A stretch of 64,000 bases of DNA from Hymenobacter nivis (GTDB taxonomy: Bacteria; Bacteroidota; Bacteroidia; Cytophagales; Hymenobacteraceae): positions 4,774,001 through 4,838,000 of the forward strand of contig NZ_CP029145.1 in the NCBI RefSeq assembly GCF_003149515.1. The letters run 5' to 3'. A model generated the notes under the pieces. The model had not been told where the DNA came from and did no database searches. It saw nothing but the letters and a program-made list of their open reading frames with translations. Positions 16,748 through 25,879 of this stretch are shown here, piece after piece. A program made the translations under genes and the position numbers. The number at the start of each line of letters is the position of its first letter. Position 1 is the first letter of the stretch.

Positions 16748-17962
16748 ATGCCCGAAGTACTTGCCCCCGCGTCGCCGCTCTCCAACCGCTTGCTGGCGAT
16801 GACGGAATCGGCGACCATTGCCATGGCCAAAAAAGCCCGCGAATTGGCCGCGCTGGGCGTTGACGTCATCAGCCTGAGCTTCGGCGAGCCTGATTTTCAG
16901 ACGCCCCAGTACATCAAGGACGCCGCCAAGAAGGCCGTTGACGATGGCTTCACGTTCTACACGCCGGTGCCCGGCACGCTGGAGTTGCGCCAAGCCATCT
17001 GCGCTAAGCTGAAGAAGGAGAACGACTTGGACTACCTGCCCACCAATATTGTGGTGAGCACCGGCGCCAAGCAGGCCTTGGCCAACGCCATCCTCAGCCT
17101 GGTGAACCCCGGCGATGAGGTCATTGTCTTTTCGCCTTACTGGGTGAGCTACGAGGAGATGGTGAAGCTGGCCGAGGGCGTGCCCGTGCCGCTGGTGGGC
17201 AGCCTCGAAAACGACTACAAGGCCACCGCCGCGCAGCTCGAAGCCGCCATCACGCCCCGTACCAAGCTCATCATGTACTCCTCGCCGTGCAACCCCACGG
17301 GGGCCGTGTTCAGCAAGGAGGAGCTGGGCGAAATTGCCGCCGTGCTGGCCCGCCACCCGCAGGTGTATGCCCTGGCCGACGAGATTTACGAGTACATCAA
17401 CTTCGTGGGCGAGCACTACAGCCTGGCCCGTTTTCCGGAGGTTAAAGACCGGGTAATCACCGTTAATGGCTTCTCGAAGGGCTACGCCATGACCGGCTGG
17501 CGCCTGGGCTACCTCGCCGCCCGCGCCGATATTGCCTCGGCCTGCGATAAGCTCCAGGGCCAAATCACGTCCGGCACCTGCTCCATCGCCCAGAAGGCCG
17601 GCACCGCCGCCCTAATCGGTGGCCACGGCAGCGCCGACGAGATGGTAACGGCCTACCACCGCCGCCGCGACCTGGTGTTGGACATCGCCAAGGACATTCC
17701 CGGCCTGGTGATGCCCACGCCGAGCGGCGCGTTCTATGTATTTCCGGACGTGTCGGCGTTCTTCGGCCGCACCACAGCCGAGGGTCAGGTCATCAAAAAT
17801 TCGGCCGATTTAGCCCTCTACCTGCTCAGTGATGCCCACGTGGCCGCCGTGTCGGGCGAGGCGTTTGGGGCCCCGCAGTGCATGCGCTTCAGCACCGCCG
17901 CCGCTGATGATAAGCTGGTGGAAGCCTTCCAGCGCATCAAGAAGAGCCTGGCCAAATTGTAG
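16748..17962 (+). CDS. PLP-dependent class I aminotransferase (aspartate aminotransferase-like)
   Basis: 404 residues. Fold type I aminotransferase motifs: SLSFGEPDFQTP near the N-terminus, STGAKQALANA (phosphate-binding), SSPCNPTGAVFS with the substrate-contact Asn, ALADEIYEYI with the PLP-contacting Asp and Tyr, NGFSKGYAMTGWRLGY with the Schiff-base Lys, and the C-terminal GAPQCMRFS with the substrate-carboxylate Arg. This is the thermophile-type aspartate aminotransferase subgroup (Igamma), which often also acts on prephenate or other amino acids. Cytoplasmic. Substrate range is inferred from the subgroup. Confidence 0.93.
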   Translation: MPEVLAPASPLSNRLLAMTESATIAMAKKARELAALGVDVISLSFGEPDFQTPQYIKDAAKKAVDDGFTFYTPVPGTLELRQAICAKLKKENDLDYLPTNIVVSTGAKQALANAILSLVNPGDEVIVFSPYWVSYEEMVKLAEGVPVPLVGSLENDYKATAAQLEAAITPRTKLIMYSSPCNPTGAVFSKEELGEIAAVLARHPQVYALADEIYEYINFVGEHYSLARFPEVKDRVITVNGFSKGYAMTGWRLGYLAARADIASACDKLQGQITSGTCSIAQKAGTAALIGGHGSADEMVTAYHRRRDLVLDIAKDIPGLVMPTPSGAFYVFPDVSAFFGRTTAEGQVIKNSADLALYLLSDAHVAAVSGEAFGAPQCMRFSTAAADDKLVEAFQRIKKSLAKL

Positions 17963-18077
17963 TTTTTGTAGCACGAAGCTAAAGTCCGCGCTACATTTTC
18001 GCCGACGACCAGTGATGTAGATTGAGTACAAGGCCCGTGATAGCGGTGCGCTTCGGCGTGCTCCTGCCGCGGGCCTT

Positions 18078-18085
18078 TACCTTTG
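18078..18085 (+). promoter_or_regulatory. -7 element (TACCTTTG) for rfaE1
   Basis: An exact TAnnTTTG match 23 bases before the ATG at 18109. It excludes an upstream extension of the reading frame as part of the mRNA-encoded protein. Confidence 0.55.
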
Positions 18086-18108
18086 GGGGCCCTATTCTTC
18101 CTGCCGCA

Positions 18109-19104
18109 ATGCCTGCCGATACGCTTTCCCAGCTCTTTGCTGATTTCAACAACCTGCGCGTGCTCATCGTGGGCGACGTGATGGTGGATGCCTATGTGTG
18201 GGGCCGCGCCACGCGCCTCTCGCCCGAGGCGCCCGTGCCGGTGGTGCACGTGGCCCGCACCGAAAACCGCCTCGGCGGCGCCGCTAACGTGGCCCTGAAT
18301 GTGCAGGCGCTGGGGGCCACGCCGCTGCTTTGCGCCGTGATTGGCGACGATGCCGGCGGCGACCAGCTGCTGGAGTTGCTGCGCCAGCGCGGCTTGCCTG
18401 CCGCCGGCCTCGTCCGCAGCCCGCACCGGCCCACCACCGTAAAGCAGCGCATCCTAGCCCAGGGCCAGCAGCTGCTGCGCATCGACTCGGAAGTGGAAAC
18501 TGACCTCAACGCCGCCGAAACGGTGCAGCTGCTGGGGGCCTACGACGAGTTGCTGGCCCAAGCCGACGTGGTGGTTTTTGAAGACTACGACAAGGGTGTG
18601 CTGCGCGCGGACATCATCGCCACCTGCATTGCGCGGGCCCGGGCGCGCGGCATTCCCACGGTGGTCGACCCCAAAAAGAAGAACTTCCTGGCCTACCGCG
18701 GCTGCACCCTGTTCAAGCCCAACCTGAAAGAGTTGCGCGAGGGCCTCAAGCTGGAGTTCGGCGACCCTGCCACCGACCGCCCGGGCTTCGAGGCCGGCGT
18801 GGCCCGGCTGCGCGAAGAATTACAGCCCGAAGTCGTGCTGGTGACGCTTTCCGAGTACGGCGTATTTGCCCAGCAGGCCGACCAAAAAATCTACCTGCCG
18901 GCCCACCTGCGCACTATTTCCGACGTGTCGGGGGCCGGCGATACGGTTATCAGCATCGCGGCGTTGTGCGTGGCGCTGCGGCAGTCCGCGCCGTTCCTGG
19001 CCGCGCTGGCCAACCTCGGCGGCGGGCTGGTGTGTGAGCAAGTGGGCGTGGTGCCGATTGAGAAACAGCGGCTGCTGGAAGAAGCAGAAGAGGCGGGGCT
19101 GTAG
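18109..19104 (+). CDS. rfaE1: D-glycero-beta-D-manno-heptose-7-phosphate kinase (RfaE1/HldE N-domain)
   Basis: 331 residues: the kinase domain alone, without the HldE adenylyltransferase half. PfkB/ribokinase family motifs: VLIVGDVMVDAYVWG at the N-terminus, SPEAPVPVVH and RLGGAANVALNVQALGA (substrate binding), VDPKKKNFLAYRGCTLFKPN, and the anion hole SDVSGAGDTVIS with the catalytic Asp. The product makes heptose-1,7-bisphosphate for ADP-heptose and lipopolysaccharide inner core. A separate adenylyltransferase (RfaE2) would be needed and is not in the window. Start chosen downstream of a -7 element. Confidence 0.93.
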   Translation: MPADTLSQLFADFNNLRVLIVGDVMVDAYVWGRATRLSPEAPVPVVHVARTENRLGGAANVALNVQALGATPLLCAVIGDDAGGDQLLELLRQRGLPAAGLVRSPHRPTTVKQRILAQGQQLLRIDSEVETDLNAAETVQLLGAYDELLAQADVVVFEDYDKGVLRADIIATCIARARARGIPTVVDPKKKNFLAYRGCTLFKPNLKELREGLKLEFGDPATDRPGFEAGVARLREELQPEVVLVTLSEYGVFAQQADQKIYLPAHLRTISDVSGAGDTVISIAALCVALRQSAPFLAALANLGGGLVCEQVGVVPIEKQRLLEEAEEAGL

Positions 19105-19115
19105 CGCCGGGGCCC

Positions 19116-19679
19116 CTACGCCGGGGCCCTCAAGTTTTTCACGACGCGGGCCGGGTTGCCGACCGCCAGCGAATACGCCGGCACGTTCTTGGTAACCACC
19201 GCCCCGGCCCCGATAACGCAGCCCGCGCCAATGGTTACGCCGGGGCAGACGATGGCCCCACCCCCAAGCCAGCAGTCGTCGCTAATGGTGATGGGCCGCC
19301 CCAGTTCCAGCGTGCGGCGCATCACGGCGTCGAGCGGATGGGTGGCCGCGTACAGCTGCACGCCGGGCCCAAACATGACGTTGGAGCCGATGGTGACCTT
19401 GGCCACGTCCAGCACCACGCAGTTCACGTTGAAATACACGTTGCTGCCGCAGTAAATGTTGCTACCGTAGTCGCAGTGGAAGGGCGGTTCAACGTAGAAA
19501 TTCGGCCCGGCGCGCGGCACCAGTTCGGCCAGCAGTGCGCGCGCGGCGTCCGTCACGAGGTACTCCGTCACGTTCAGGCGGTGCAGCAGGCGCTTGGCGC
19601 GGGTGCGCTCCTGCACCAAAACCGGGTCGGTGGCCAAATACAACTCGCCGGCCAGCATTTTTTCCTTCTCGCTCAGCAT
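19116..19679 (-). CDS. sugar O-acetyltransferase (maltose/galactoside acetyltransferase family)
   Basis: 187 residues, the usual length. The N-terminal Mac domain (SEKEKMLAGELYLATDPVLVQERTRAKRLLHRLN) precedes a left-handed beta-helix of hexapeptide repeats (VTIGSNVMFGPGVQLYAATHPLD with the catalytic His, then ITISDDCWLGGGAIVCPGVTIGAGCVIGAGAVV). It ends in PAYSLAVGNPARVVKNL, as in LacA/Maa. It transfers acetyl from acetyl-CoA to a sugar; the sugar is unknown. The PhnA-domain gene ends 13 bases upstream in the same direction, so the two may be co-transcribed. Confidence 0.93.
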   Translation of the reverse strand: MLSEKEKMLAGELYLATDPVLVQERTRAKRLLHRLNVTEYLVTDAARALLAELVPRAGPNFYVEPPFHCDYGSNIYCGSNVYFNVNCVVLDVAKVTIGSNVMFGPGVQLYAATHPLDAVMRRTLELGRPITISDDCWLGGGAIVCPGVTIGAGCVIGAGAVVTKNVPAYSLAVGNPARVVKNLRAPA

Positions 19680-19692
19680 GGGGTAAACTGCG

Positions 19693-19902
19693 TTAGGCTT
19701 TCTTCAAAAACTCCGTTTTGAGCACCATCGCACTACCGCCGGCCCGTCCCTCAACTTCGGCGGGCGAGCTGGTGAGGCGGATGTTTTTGACCAGCGTGCC
19801 ACGCTTCAGTGTCAGCGACGAGCCTTTGATTTTGAGGTCTTTGATGAGCGTAACGGGGTCGCTTTCAGTGAGTAGGATCCCGTTGGCATCTTTGGTTTCC
19901 AC
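19693..19902 (-). CDS. PhnA-domain protein (YjdM C-terminal domain only)
   Basis: 69 residues. The whole protein matches the C-terminal domain of YjdM/PhnA: VTLIKDLKIKGSSLTLKRGT and LVKNIRL, ending in MVLKTEFLKKA. E. coli YjdM is about 110 residues with an N-terminal zinc ribbon, which is absent here; the 54 bases upstream contain no ribbon-like Cys pairs. The function of this SH3-like domain is poorly known despite the historical alkylphosphonate label. No phosphonate genes are nearby. Probably co-transcribed with the acetyltransferase. Confidence 0.85.
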   Translation of the reverse strand: METKDANGILLTESDPVTLIKDLKIKGSSLTLKRGTLVKNIRLTSSPAEVEGRAGGSAMVLKTEFLKKA

Positions 19903-19955
19903 GCGAAAAGAATTAGAAGGTGAATTTTATAAAAGTAGGGGACTACGGCACCAAT

Positions 19956-20984
19956 CTAACCCCGCCATTCCTTCACCGTGTCCACGAAAACGCGCACGTT
20001 GTCGGGGTCGGTGTCGGGGTAGACGCCGTGGCCGAGGTTGGCGATGTGGGGGCCCCCGGCGAACTGGCGCAGCATGGCCTGGGTGGCCGCTTTTACTTGC
20101 TCGCGGGAGCCGTAGAGGGCGCAGGGGTCGAGGTTGCCTTGCAGGGTTTTGTCGCCGGCCAGCAGGCGCACGGCGGCGGGGTCCTGGTTCCAGTCGAGGC
20201 CTATCGTGCGGCAGGGCAGGGCGGCAAAGTCCGCCACGGCCCACCACGCGCCTTTGGCAAATACCGTGACGGGCGCCAGCGGCGCGAGGGCGGTGCAAAT
20301 CTGGGCGATGTAGCGCGTTGAGAACTCGGCGTAGTGCGCGGGCGGCAGGATGCCGGCCCACGAGTCGAACACCTGCACCACCTGGGCCCCGGCCGCCACC
20401 TGGGCTTGCAGGTAGGCGATGGTGGTGGCGGTAATTTTTTCGAGCAGCCGGTGGGCCAGGGCGGGCTCGCGGTAGAGCATGCCGCGGGCCTTGCTGAAGG
20501 TTTTGGAGCCGTGGCCCTCCACCATGTAGGCCAGAATCGTCCAGGGGGCCCCGACGAAACCGATCAGCGGCACGCGCCCGTTCAGGGCCCGCTTGGTGAT
20601 GCGCAGCGCCTCCAGCACGTAGCCGAGGTGCTCCGCGGGGTCGGCGATGCGCAGTTTATCCACGTCGGCGGCCGACTTGATGACGTTGGGAAACAGGGGC
20701 CCCCGGGCCTCTACCATCTCGTAGGGCAGGCCCATGGCGTCGGGCACCACCAGGATGTCGGAGAAGATGATGGCCGCGTCCACGTCCAGCGCGTCGATGG
20801 GCTGAATGGTGACTTCGGCGGCTAGCTCGGGGGTTTCCACTAGCTCTTTGAAGCCGGAGAGGCGGGCGCGCAGGGCGCGGTACTCGGGCAGGATGCGTCC
20901 GGCTTGGCGCATGAGCCACACGGGCGTCCGCTCGGTGGTTTCGCCGCGGGCGGCGCGCAGGTAGAGGTCGTTTTTCATCGTCAT
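19956..20984 (-). CDS. hemE: uroporphyrinogen decarboxylase HemE
   Basis: 342 residues, full length. Family signatures are present: TPVWLMRQAGRILPEYR near the N-terminus, the invariant Asp region IIFSDILVVPDAMGL, GFVGAPWTILAYMVEG, VQVFDSWAGILPP, GLDWNQDP and GNLDPCALYG. It decarboxylates uroporphyrinogen III to coproporphyrinogen III in cytoplasmic heme synthesis. A TATCTTTG element lies nine bases before the ATG at 20984; a second ATG at 20978 (MKNDLYLRA) is equally plausible. It is not in an operon with other heme genes here. Confidence 0.97.
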   Translation of the reverse strand: MTMKNDLYLRAARGETTERTPVWLMRQAGRILPEYRALRARLSGFKELVETPELAAEVTIQPIDALDVDAAIIFSDILVVPDAMGLPYEMVEARGPLFPNVIKSAADVDKLRIADPAEHLGYVLEALRITKRALNGRVPLIGFVGAPWTILAYMVEGHGSKTFSKARGMLYREPALAHRLLEKITATTIAYLQAQVAAGAQVVQVFDSWAGILPPAHYAEFSTRYIAQICTALAPLAPVTVFAKGAWWAVADFAALPCRTIGLDWNQDPAAVRLLAGDKTLQGNLDPCALYGSREQVKAATQAMLRQFAGGPHIANLGHGVYPDTDPDNVRVFVDTVKEWRG

Positions 20985-20993
20985 AAGTCAAAA

Positions 20994-21001
20994 CAAAGAT
21001 A
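20994..21001 (-). promoter_or_regulatory. -7 element (TATCTTTG) for hemE
   Basis: An exact TAnnTTTG match nine bases before the first ATG (20984) of hemE; gives a very short leader, or about ten bases more if 20978 is used. Confidence 0.5.
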
Positions 21002-21053
21002 ACCCCGGCGCACGGGCGCCGGGGCCATTCTGGCCTTGCGTTTTGGGTTTGGC

Positions 21054-22637
21054 CTACTTGGTGGTGGCCGCGGCTGGCGTCAGCTGTTGGTCCCAGGCGG
21101 CGAAGCCCGGCGAGAGCTGGTCGACCCGCCGCAGCACATCGGCCGGGGCCAGCCGGGGGCCGGGGGCGAAGGGAAAGGCGGCTTTCATTTTGTCCAGCAG
21201 GCCGAATTTTTCGGTGCTGTACACGGTGGCCGCCCGCAGGGCAAACTGGCCTTGATACCAGCCATAATTCATGGGCGAGACCCCGCTGTAGAGGCGCTCA
21301 AAATCGCCGAGCGAGGTATGTTCCGGGTGGGTGCCCTGCACGAAGGCCTCACTCATTCGCTGCATATTACTGTCCCGCGCGGGCTAGTTTTCAATTAAAT
21401 AAGACTCCATTAGGTAAGTCGCCAAAAACTCGCTGATCCAATGCGTGGGCGCTTTCACACCGTAGTCATATGCGTAGAGGTGGCCCATTTCGTGGTAAGC
21501 AATGTCCTCAAAATAAGCCTGCATCTGCTGTTCGATAAAGCCCCCAGCGGCCTCCAGTGCCCGCAGCTGCGAGGCGGTCAGGCCACTTTTCAGGGCGGCC
21601 ACCACTGCCTTATCGAATTCGAGGGTGGCAGGTAGCAGTACCAAGCCGGGTACGCTATGCGGGGTGCCATAGGGTATCTGAAGCTGGGGATGGGGCAGTA
21701 GCCAGCCGGCCTGGTTCAGGATGGCCAGATTGACGACGGGGCTGACGTGCAGCTTGGTAGTGAGGAAGGCCAGGGCCGGTTCTAAATTGGCGCGGATGGC
21801 CAGGGCCCTAGCCTCAAACCCCGGGCTGTAATACACCGTCATCTTGTTGGTGGAAGAGGGCAGCTTGGCCGCCACCAGCGCGGCGTTGGCGCTGGTAATG
21901 GCGAGGCTGAGCATCGCCAAATTGGCTTCGCGGACGTCTTTCAGCTCGTGCCAGGTAGCGTAGGTGGCCGCAAATTTGTCGGTCGCCGCCTGCCGCTCAG
22001 CCGCCGACGAGGCGCGCAACGTGAGGGCCCCGCGCAGCTTCCGGCCTTCGGCCATGAGCTGCTGGGCACGCAGGCGCTGGGCGTCGGCCGGGGTAGCGGC
22101 GCGCACGGCTTCGAGGGTAATTTGGTAGGTGCCGGTGCTGTTTTTTTCGAGCGGATGCACGGCCACGCGGTAGTTGCCGGCGGTGGCGGCTTGCAGCCAG
22201 AGGATTTCTAAGCCCTTGCTGCCGTTGGGGTTATCGACTTCGGCCAGCGGCTGGTCGTTCGGGTCCTGGGCCGTTACTACCACGTCCGCGCCCTGCTGGT
22301 CTGCTACTACGTGCGCCACCTGCCCGGCCATCATATGGAACGTATACAGCTGGGCTTCGTCGCTCGCCGCAGTGGTTTTGACGGACTGTCCCACCGTGAG
22401 CGGAATGGGCGCGGGCGCGGCGAGTAGGTGGGGGGCTTCTTCACCTAAGGTGGGTCCGCCCAAGGGGAGCCAGCCCGTTACGTAGTAGGTAGCGGCCAGT
22501 AAGTCAGGCGCTTGCGAGCGGGCCGGGTGCGCGCCCAGCAGGGCCCCTGTGAAAAGCCAGGCCGCCGGGCGGCGCAGAACAGCGAAGAAAGGAAGGTATT
22601 TCACGACGAGGGCGGAAAAGTGAAGGGAATAGGCCAA
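21054..22637 (-). pseudogene. PPC-domain zinc metalloprotease interrupted by an in-frame TAG
   Basis: One continuous frame of about 527 codons is broken only by TAG at 21384-21386 (reading LIEN-stop-PARDSN). The N-terminus looks like a signal peptide (start could be ATG 22637 or GTG nearer KYLPFFAVL). A beta-rich domain resembling the bacterial pre-peptidase C-terminal domain follows (about 80-170), then a gluzincin-like centre with YHEMGHLYAYDYG (HExxH) and a downstream WISEFLATYL acidic residue. The remaining 103 residues after the stop continue the same protein (FERLYSGVSPMNYGWYQGQF). The truncated form keeps HExxH but loses the C-terminal segment. Likely a recent nonsense mutation, for example CAG to TAG. 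Confidence 0.75.
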
Positions 22638-22702
22638 AAGCGGCGGGCTTTTGCTGCCTCAAAATTCCAACCGCCGCCCGCCTGTGTTCTTGTAAAAATG
22701 CG

Positions 22703-23527
22703 TCAAAGAATGGTGGCGGCCAGGGTATCGAGCGGGTGGGGCGCCCGCGCCTGCATGGCGGCCAGAAACTGCTGAGGCGTGAGGCCGGAGAGGGCCCGGA
22801 ACTCGTGCTGGAAGTGCGCCTGGTCGTAGTAGCCGTTTTCCAGCGCGGCCTGGGTCAGGGCCGGGCGGCTGGCCAAGGTGCCCAGCACATTATTGAAGTG
22901 CATTAGCCGCGACCAGCCCTTTGGGCTGAGGTAGACGTGCTCGGCGAAGCGCCGCTCCAGGGTGCGGCGGCCGATACCCAGGTGCTGCGCCAACTTGCCC
23001 ACCGGCTGCTGCCCCCCGCCGGCTCGAATGGCCGCCAGGGCCCCGGCCACGCCCGTGGGCACCGAGGTTTTGGCCGAGAGCGTGCGGTACCAAAACCGCT
23101 CAAACGCGGCCACCAGCACGGCCGGCTGCTGGCAATGGCGCTCCATTTCGGCGTGGAGGTGGCGGGTGCGGACGCTGCCGAGCAGTGCTGCGGCGTCAAA
23201 TACGTGGTCCACCAAATCACTCATGACCGCCCCGAACAGCAGCCGGAAGGTGGCCGGCTCCACCATCACGCCCAGGGTGGCCACTTCGCCGGTGAAGTGC
23301 ATGGCGAAGGGCCGCGCCGTTTGGCCGCACACCGTGAGCGGGGCCAGAATATTGTTGCCGTTGGCCGGGCCATCGAGCCGTATGGGCGCAGCAAAACTGA
23401 ACTACATCACCGTGTAGGTGCAAGGCAGAATGGGCACCGAAACGGGGGCAGTGGGGCCCACAATGGTGAAGTAAGCCTTAAAAAACGGGCGCAACCCCGG
23501 CGCCGGCTGGTATACCTGGACGTTCAT
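22703..23527 (-). pseudogene. AraC family regulator interrupted by an in-frame TAG
   Basis: A 274-codon frame from the ATG at 23527 with a single internal stop, TAG at 23402-23404 (codon 42, in PCTYTVM-stop-FSFAAP). N-terminal part MNVQVYQPAPGLRPFFKAYF is the usual start of AraC proteins with a cupin-like/DUF6597 sensor domain. The C-terminal two-helix-turn-helix domain is intact: LAQHLGIGRRTLERRF and AALENGYYDQAHFQHEFRALSGLTPQQF. Translation could restart at GTG 23332, leaving most of the protein. It lies beside the TAG-interrupted protease; both are on the minus strand. Target genes unknown. Confidence 0.75.
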
Positions 23528-23697
23528 TTGTCCAAGATAGTAATATTATTATATTAAGCTGCGTGCTGAAATTGTCTATTATTTCTTCCTCATAACCAAA
23601 TAATTAGCGCAAGGTTCTAGCCAGTACGCCGCCGCGTCGCCTGCTGGCCCCCCCCAGCGAGGGCAAACCCGAGCCCTGGGGCCCGGTACCGGGTGCG

Positions 23698-24318
23698 CTA
23701 TTTCGTCAACCCCGGGAACAGGGCCCCAATGGCGGTGGCGAAAAAGTTTACGCCGATGGCCAGCGTGATGAAGCCCATGATGCGCGCCAGGGCCGCCATG
23801 CCCGGCCGGCCCAGCAAGCGCGTGAGGCGCAGCGACGAGGCCAGCACCGCGAAGCTGGCCAGCGCTACCAGCGTGAAGCCCAAGAGCGTCAGTAACTTAT
23901 CGGGATAGCTGGGGCGGATGAGGCCGATGCAAATGGCCATCGAGCCGGGCCCCGAGAGCATAGGCATGGCCAGCGGCGTGAAGCTTACGTCGTCTTTGAG
24001 CTTGCTTTCTTCGAGGGCGGCGGGGCCCACCCGGTCGCGGTTGGCGCCGGGCGTGAGCAGGTCGAAGGCCGAGCGCATGAGCAGAATGCCGCCCGCGATG
24101 CGCAAGTGCTGAATGCTGATGCCGAAGAAGTTGAGAATATACTGCCCGCCTAAAAAAGCCACGCTCAGGATGGCCACCATGTAGAGGCAGGCGCGCAGAG
24201 CAATGCGCAGGCGCTCGGCGCCGCTGTCGTCGCTGGTGAGGGTTAGGAAAACCGGCATTGCCCCAAAGGGGTTTACGAGCGAAAACAGGGTGGTAAATGT
24301 GGCCAGCAGAATTTCCAT
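23698..24318 (-). CDS. MarC family membrane protein
   Basis: 206 residues with six predicted membrane segments. MarC/UPF0056 hallmarks: FTTLFSLVNPFGAMPVFLTLT at the N-terminus, GISIQHLRIAGGILLMRSAFDLL, and FTPLAMPMLSGPGSMA. Function is not established; despite the name it is not involved in multiple antibiotic resistance. The ATG at 24318 lies four bases after a TACCTTTG element on the minus strand, predicting a leaderless transcript. Divergent from the EEP-family gene. Confidence 0.93.
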   Translation of the reverse strand: MEILLATFTTLFSLVNPFGAMPVFLTLTSDDSGAERLRIALRACLYMVAILSVAFLGGQYILNFFGISIQHLRIAGGILLMRSAFDLLTPGANRDRVGPAALEESKLKDDVSFTPLAMPMLSGPGSMAICIGLIRPSYPDKLLTLLGFTLVALASFAVLASSLRLTRLLGRPGMAALARIMGFITLAIGVNFFATAIGALFPGLTK

Positions 24319-24322
24319 GCTC

Positions 24323-24330
24323 CAAAGGTA
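24323..24330 (-). promoter_or_regulatory. -7 element (TACCTTTG), four bases before the marC-family ATG
   Basis: An exact TAnnTTTG match with a four-base gap to the start codon at 24318; predicted leaderless mRNA. Confidence 0.6.
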
Positions 24331-24404
24331 GCTGCCGGCCCCGGGGGCCCAACGCGGCCCGCGGCGGCTCGTTCAAGGCAGGTGGCCCAGCCGGGGCCGA
24401 TTAC

Positions 24405-24412
24405 TACCTTTG
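24405..24412 (+). promoter_or_regulatory. -7 element (TACCTTTG), six bases before the EEP gene
   Basis: An exact TAnnTTTG match with a six-base gap to the ATG at 24419. Together with the divergent element at 24323-24330 it gives two promoters facing away from each other about 75 bases apart. Confidence 0.6.
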
Positions 24413-24418
24413 TTTTTG

Positions 24419-25525
24419 ATGAATTTATTGCTTACCCTGGCGCAATGGCTGACGTGGCTGCTGAGCGCCGCCGCCCTGCTGGCCACCGTGTTGCCACTGC
24501 TCCGCCAAACGGCCTGGTGGGTGCGTGTCTGCGATTTTCCGCGCCTGCAAATTGTGGTCGGGCTGGTGGCCAGCCTACTGGGAGCCCTGCTGCTGCCGCC
24601 GCTGCCGGGGCCCTGGCACCTGGCGCTGCTGGGGGCCCTGGGGGTGGCCATCGGGTACCAGGCCTACCGAATTTTGCCCTACACGCCGCTGCACGGCAAG
24701 CAGGTGGCCGACGCCAGCCGCCCCGCCGCCGACCTCGACAACCACCTGAGCCTGCTGGTAACTAACGTGCTCATGTACAACCGCGACGCGGCGCGCATCC
24801 TGGGCCACATCCGCCTGCGGCAGCCCGACATTGTGCTGGCCGTGGAAACCGACGCCTGGTGGCTGGAGCAGCTGCAGCCGCTCGCCAAATCGTACCCCTA
24901 TACCTGCCACGCCCCGCTGCCCAACACCTACGGCATGCTGGTGTTTTCGCGCCTGCCGCTGCGCCAGGCCGAAATCCGGTTCTTGCTGGAAGCCGATATC
25001 CCCTCGTTTCACGGGCAGGTGGAGCTGCCCAACGGCGTGCCCGTGCGGCTGCACTTTTTGCACCCGCGCCCGCCGGCCCCGGCCGAGTCCAAAACCAGCG
25101 TGCGCCGCGACGCCGAGCTGCTGCTGGTGGGCCGCGAAATAGCGCACCACGACGGCCCTACCGTGGTGGCCGGCGACCTGAACGACGTGGCGTGGTCGCA
25201 CACCTCCGAGCTGTTCCGGCGGCTCTCGCGGCTGCTCGACCCGCGCATCGGCCGGGGCCTGCTGCCCACTTTCCACGCCGACCACCAGCTGCTGCGCTGG
25301 CCCCTCGACCACGTATTCCACTCGGCGCACTTCCGCTTGCAGCACCTGGAGCGCCTCACCCACATGGGCTCCGACCACTTTCCCATCTACATCCGCCTCA
25401 GCTACGAGCCCACCGGCTGGCGCGAGCAAACCGAGGAATTGGAAATGCCCGACGCCGAAGACCGCGAGGAAGCGGCCGAAAAAATTGCCGACGGCGTGGC
25501 CGACGCCGCCGAAAATCCGACTTAA
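24419..25525 (+). CDS. membrane-anchored endonuclease/exonuclease/phosphatase family protein
   Basis: 368 residues. Three hydrophobic segments fill residues 1-85, followed by an EEP (DNase I-like) domain: LSLLVTNVLMYNRDAARIL, PDIVLAVETDAWW with the metal-binding Glu, GPTVVAGDLNDVAWSHT with the catalytic Asp/Asn, and the terminal MGSDHFPIYIRL with Asp-His. A Glu/Asp-rich tail follows. EEP proteins hydrolyse phosphodiesters or phosphomonoesters; membrane-linked members of this shape are common in Bacteroidota and their substrate is not known. Domain order suggests catalysis outside the inner membrane. Confidence 0.9.
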   Translation: MNLLLTLAQWLTWLLSAAALLATVLPLLRQTAWWVRVCDFPRLQIVVGLVASLLGALLLPPLPGPWHLALLGALGVAIGYQAYRILPYTPLHGKQVADASRPAADLDNHLSLLVTNVLMYNRDAARILGHIRLRQPDIVLAVETDAWWLEQLQPLAKSYPYTCHAPLPNTYGMLVFSRLPLRQAEIRFLLEADIPSFHGQVELPNGVPVRLHFLHPRPPAPAESKTSVRRDAELLLVGREIAHHDGPTVVAGDLNDVAWSHTSELFRRLSRLLDPRIGRGLLPTFHADHQLLRWPLDHVFHSAHFRLQHLERLTHMGSDHFPIYIRLSYEPTGWREQTEELEMPDAEDREEAAEKIADGVADAAENPT

Positions 25526-25592
25526 ACGGCTTCTGAGGTCCGCGCGCCCGTGCCGCTAATCTGCGCCTGGCCTTGCATCAAGAAGCTATTGA

Positions 25593-25689
25593 AATAAGGA
25601 ATTGTCATCCCGACGAAGGAGGAATCTGAAAACTGTTCTGGACTGGTTTTATCCAGATTCCTCCTTCGTCGGGATGGCAATTCCTTATT
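25593..25689. repeat. palindromic intergenic repeat (GTCATCCCGACGAAGG type)
   Basis: Two 37-base arms (25593-25629 and 25653-25689), nearly perfect, with a 24-base loop. The arm contains GTCATCCCGACGAAGG followed by AGGAATCT. It is one of several GTCAT...ATCT palindromes in the window. The rest of the gap, 25690-25879, contains no recognisable gene. Confidence 0.85.
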
Positions 25690-25879
25690 AGGATGTGGGG
25701 CTTCCGTACCAAATTTTATACATCTGCCCCCATTGCCTGGAAACCCAGATGAGGCGTCAGAAATCCGAAAAGTCTACTGGCGCCAAAGTGCCCCAGAGGC
25801 TGGAAGCGCAGCTGTAAATTTTGGTGTGAAAGCCCTTATTCGGATAGCCTTTGAGTGCCCCGGGGCCCCTGCGCCCGGC

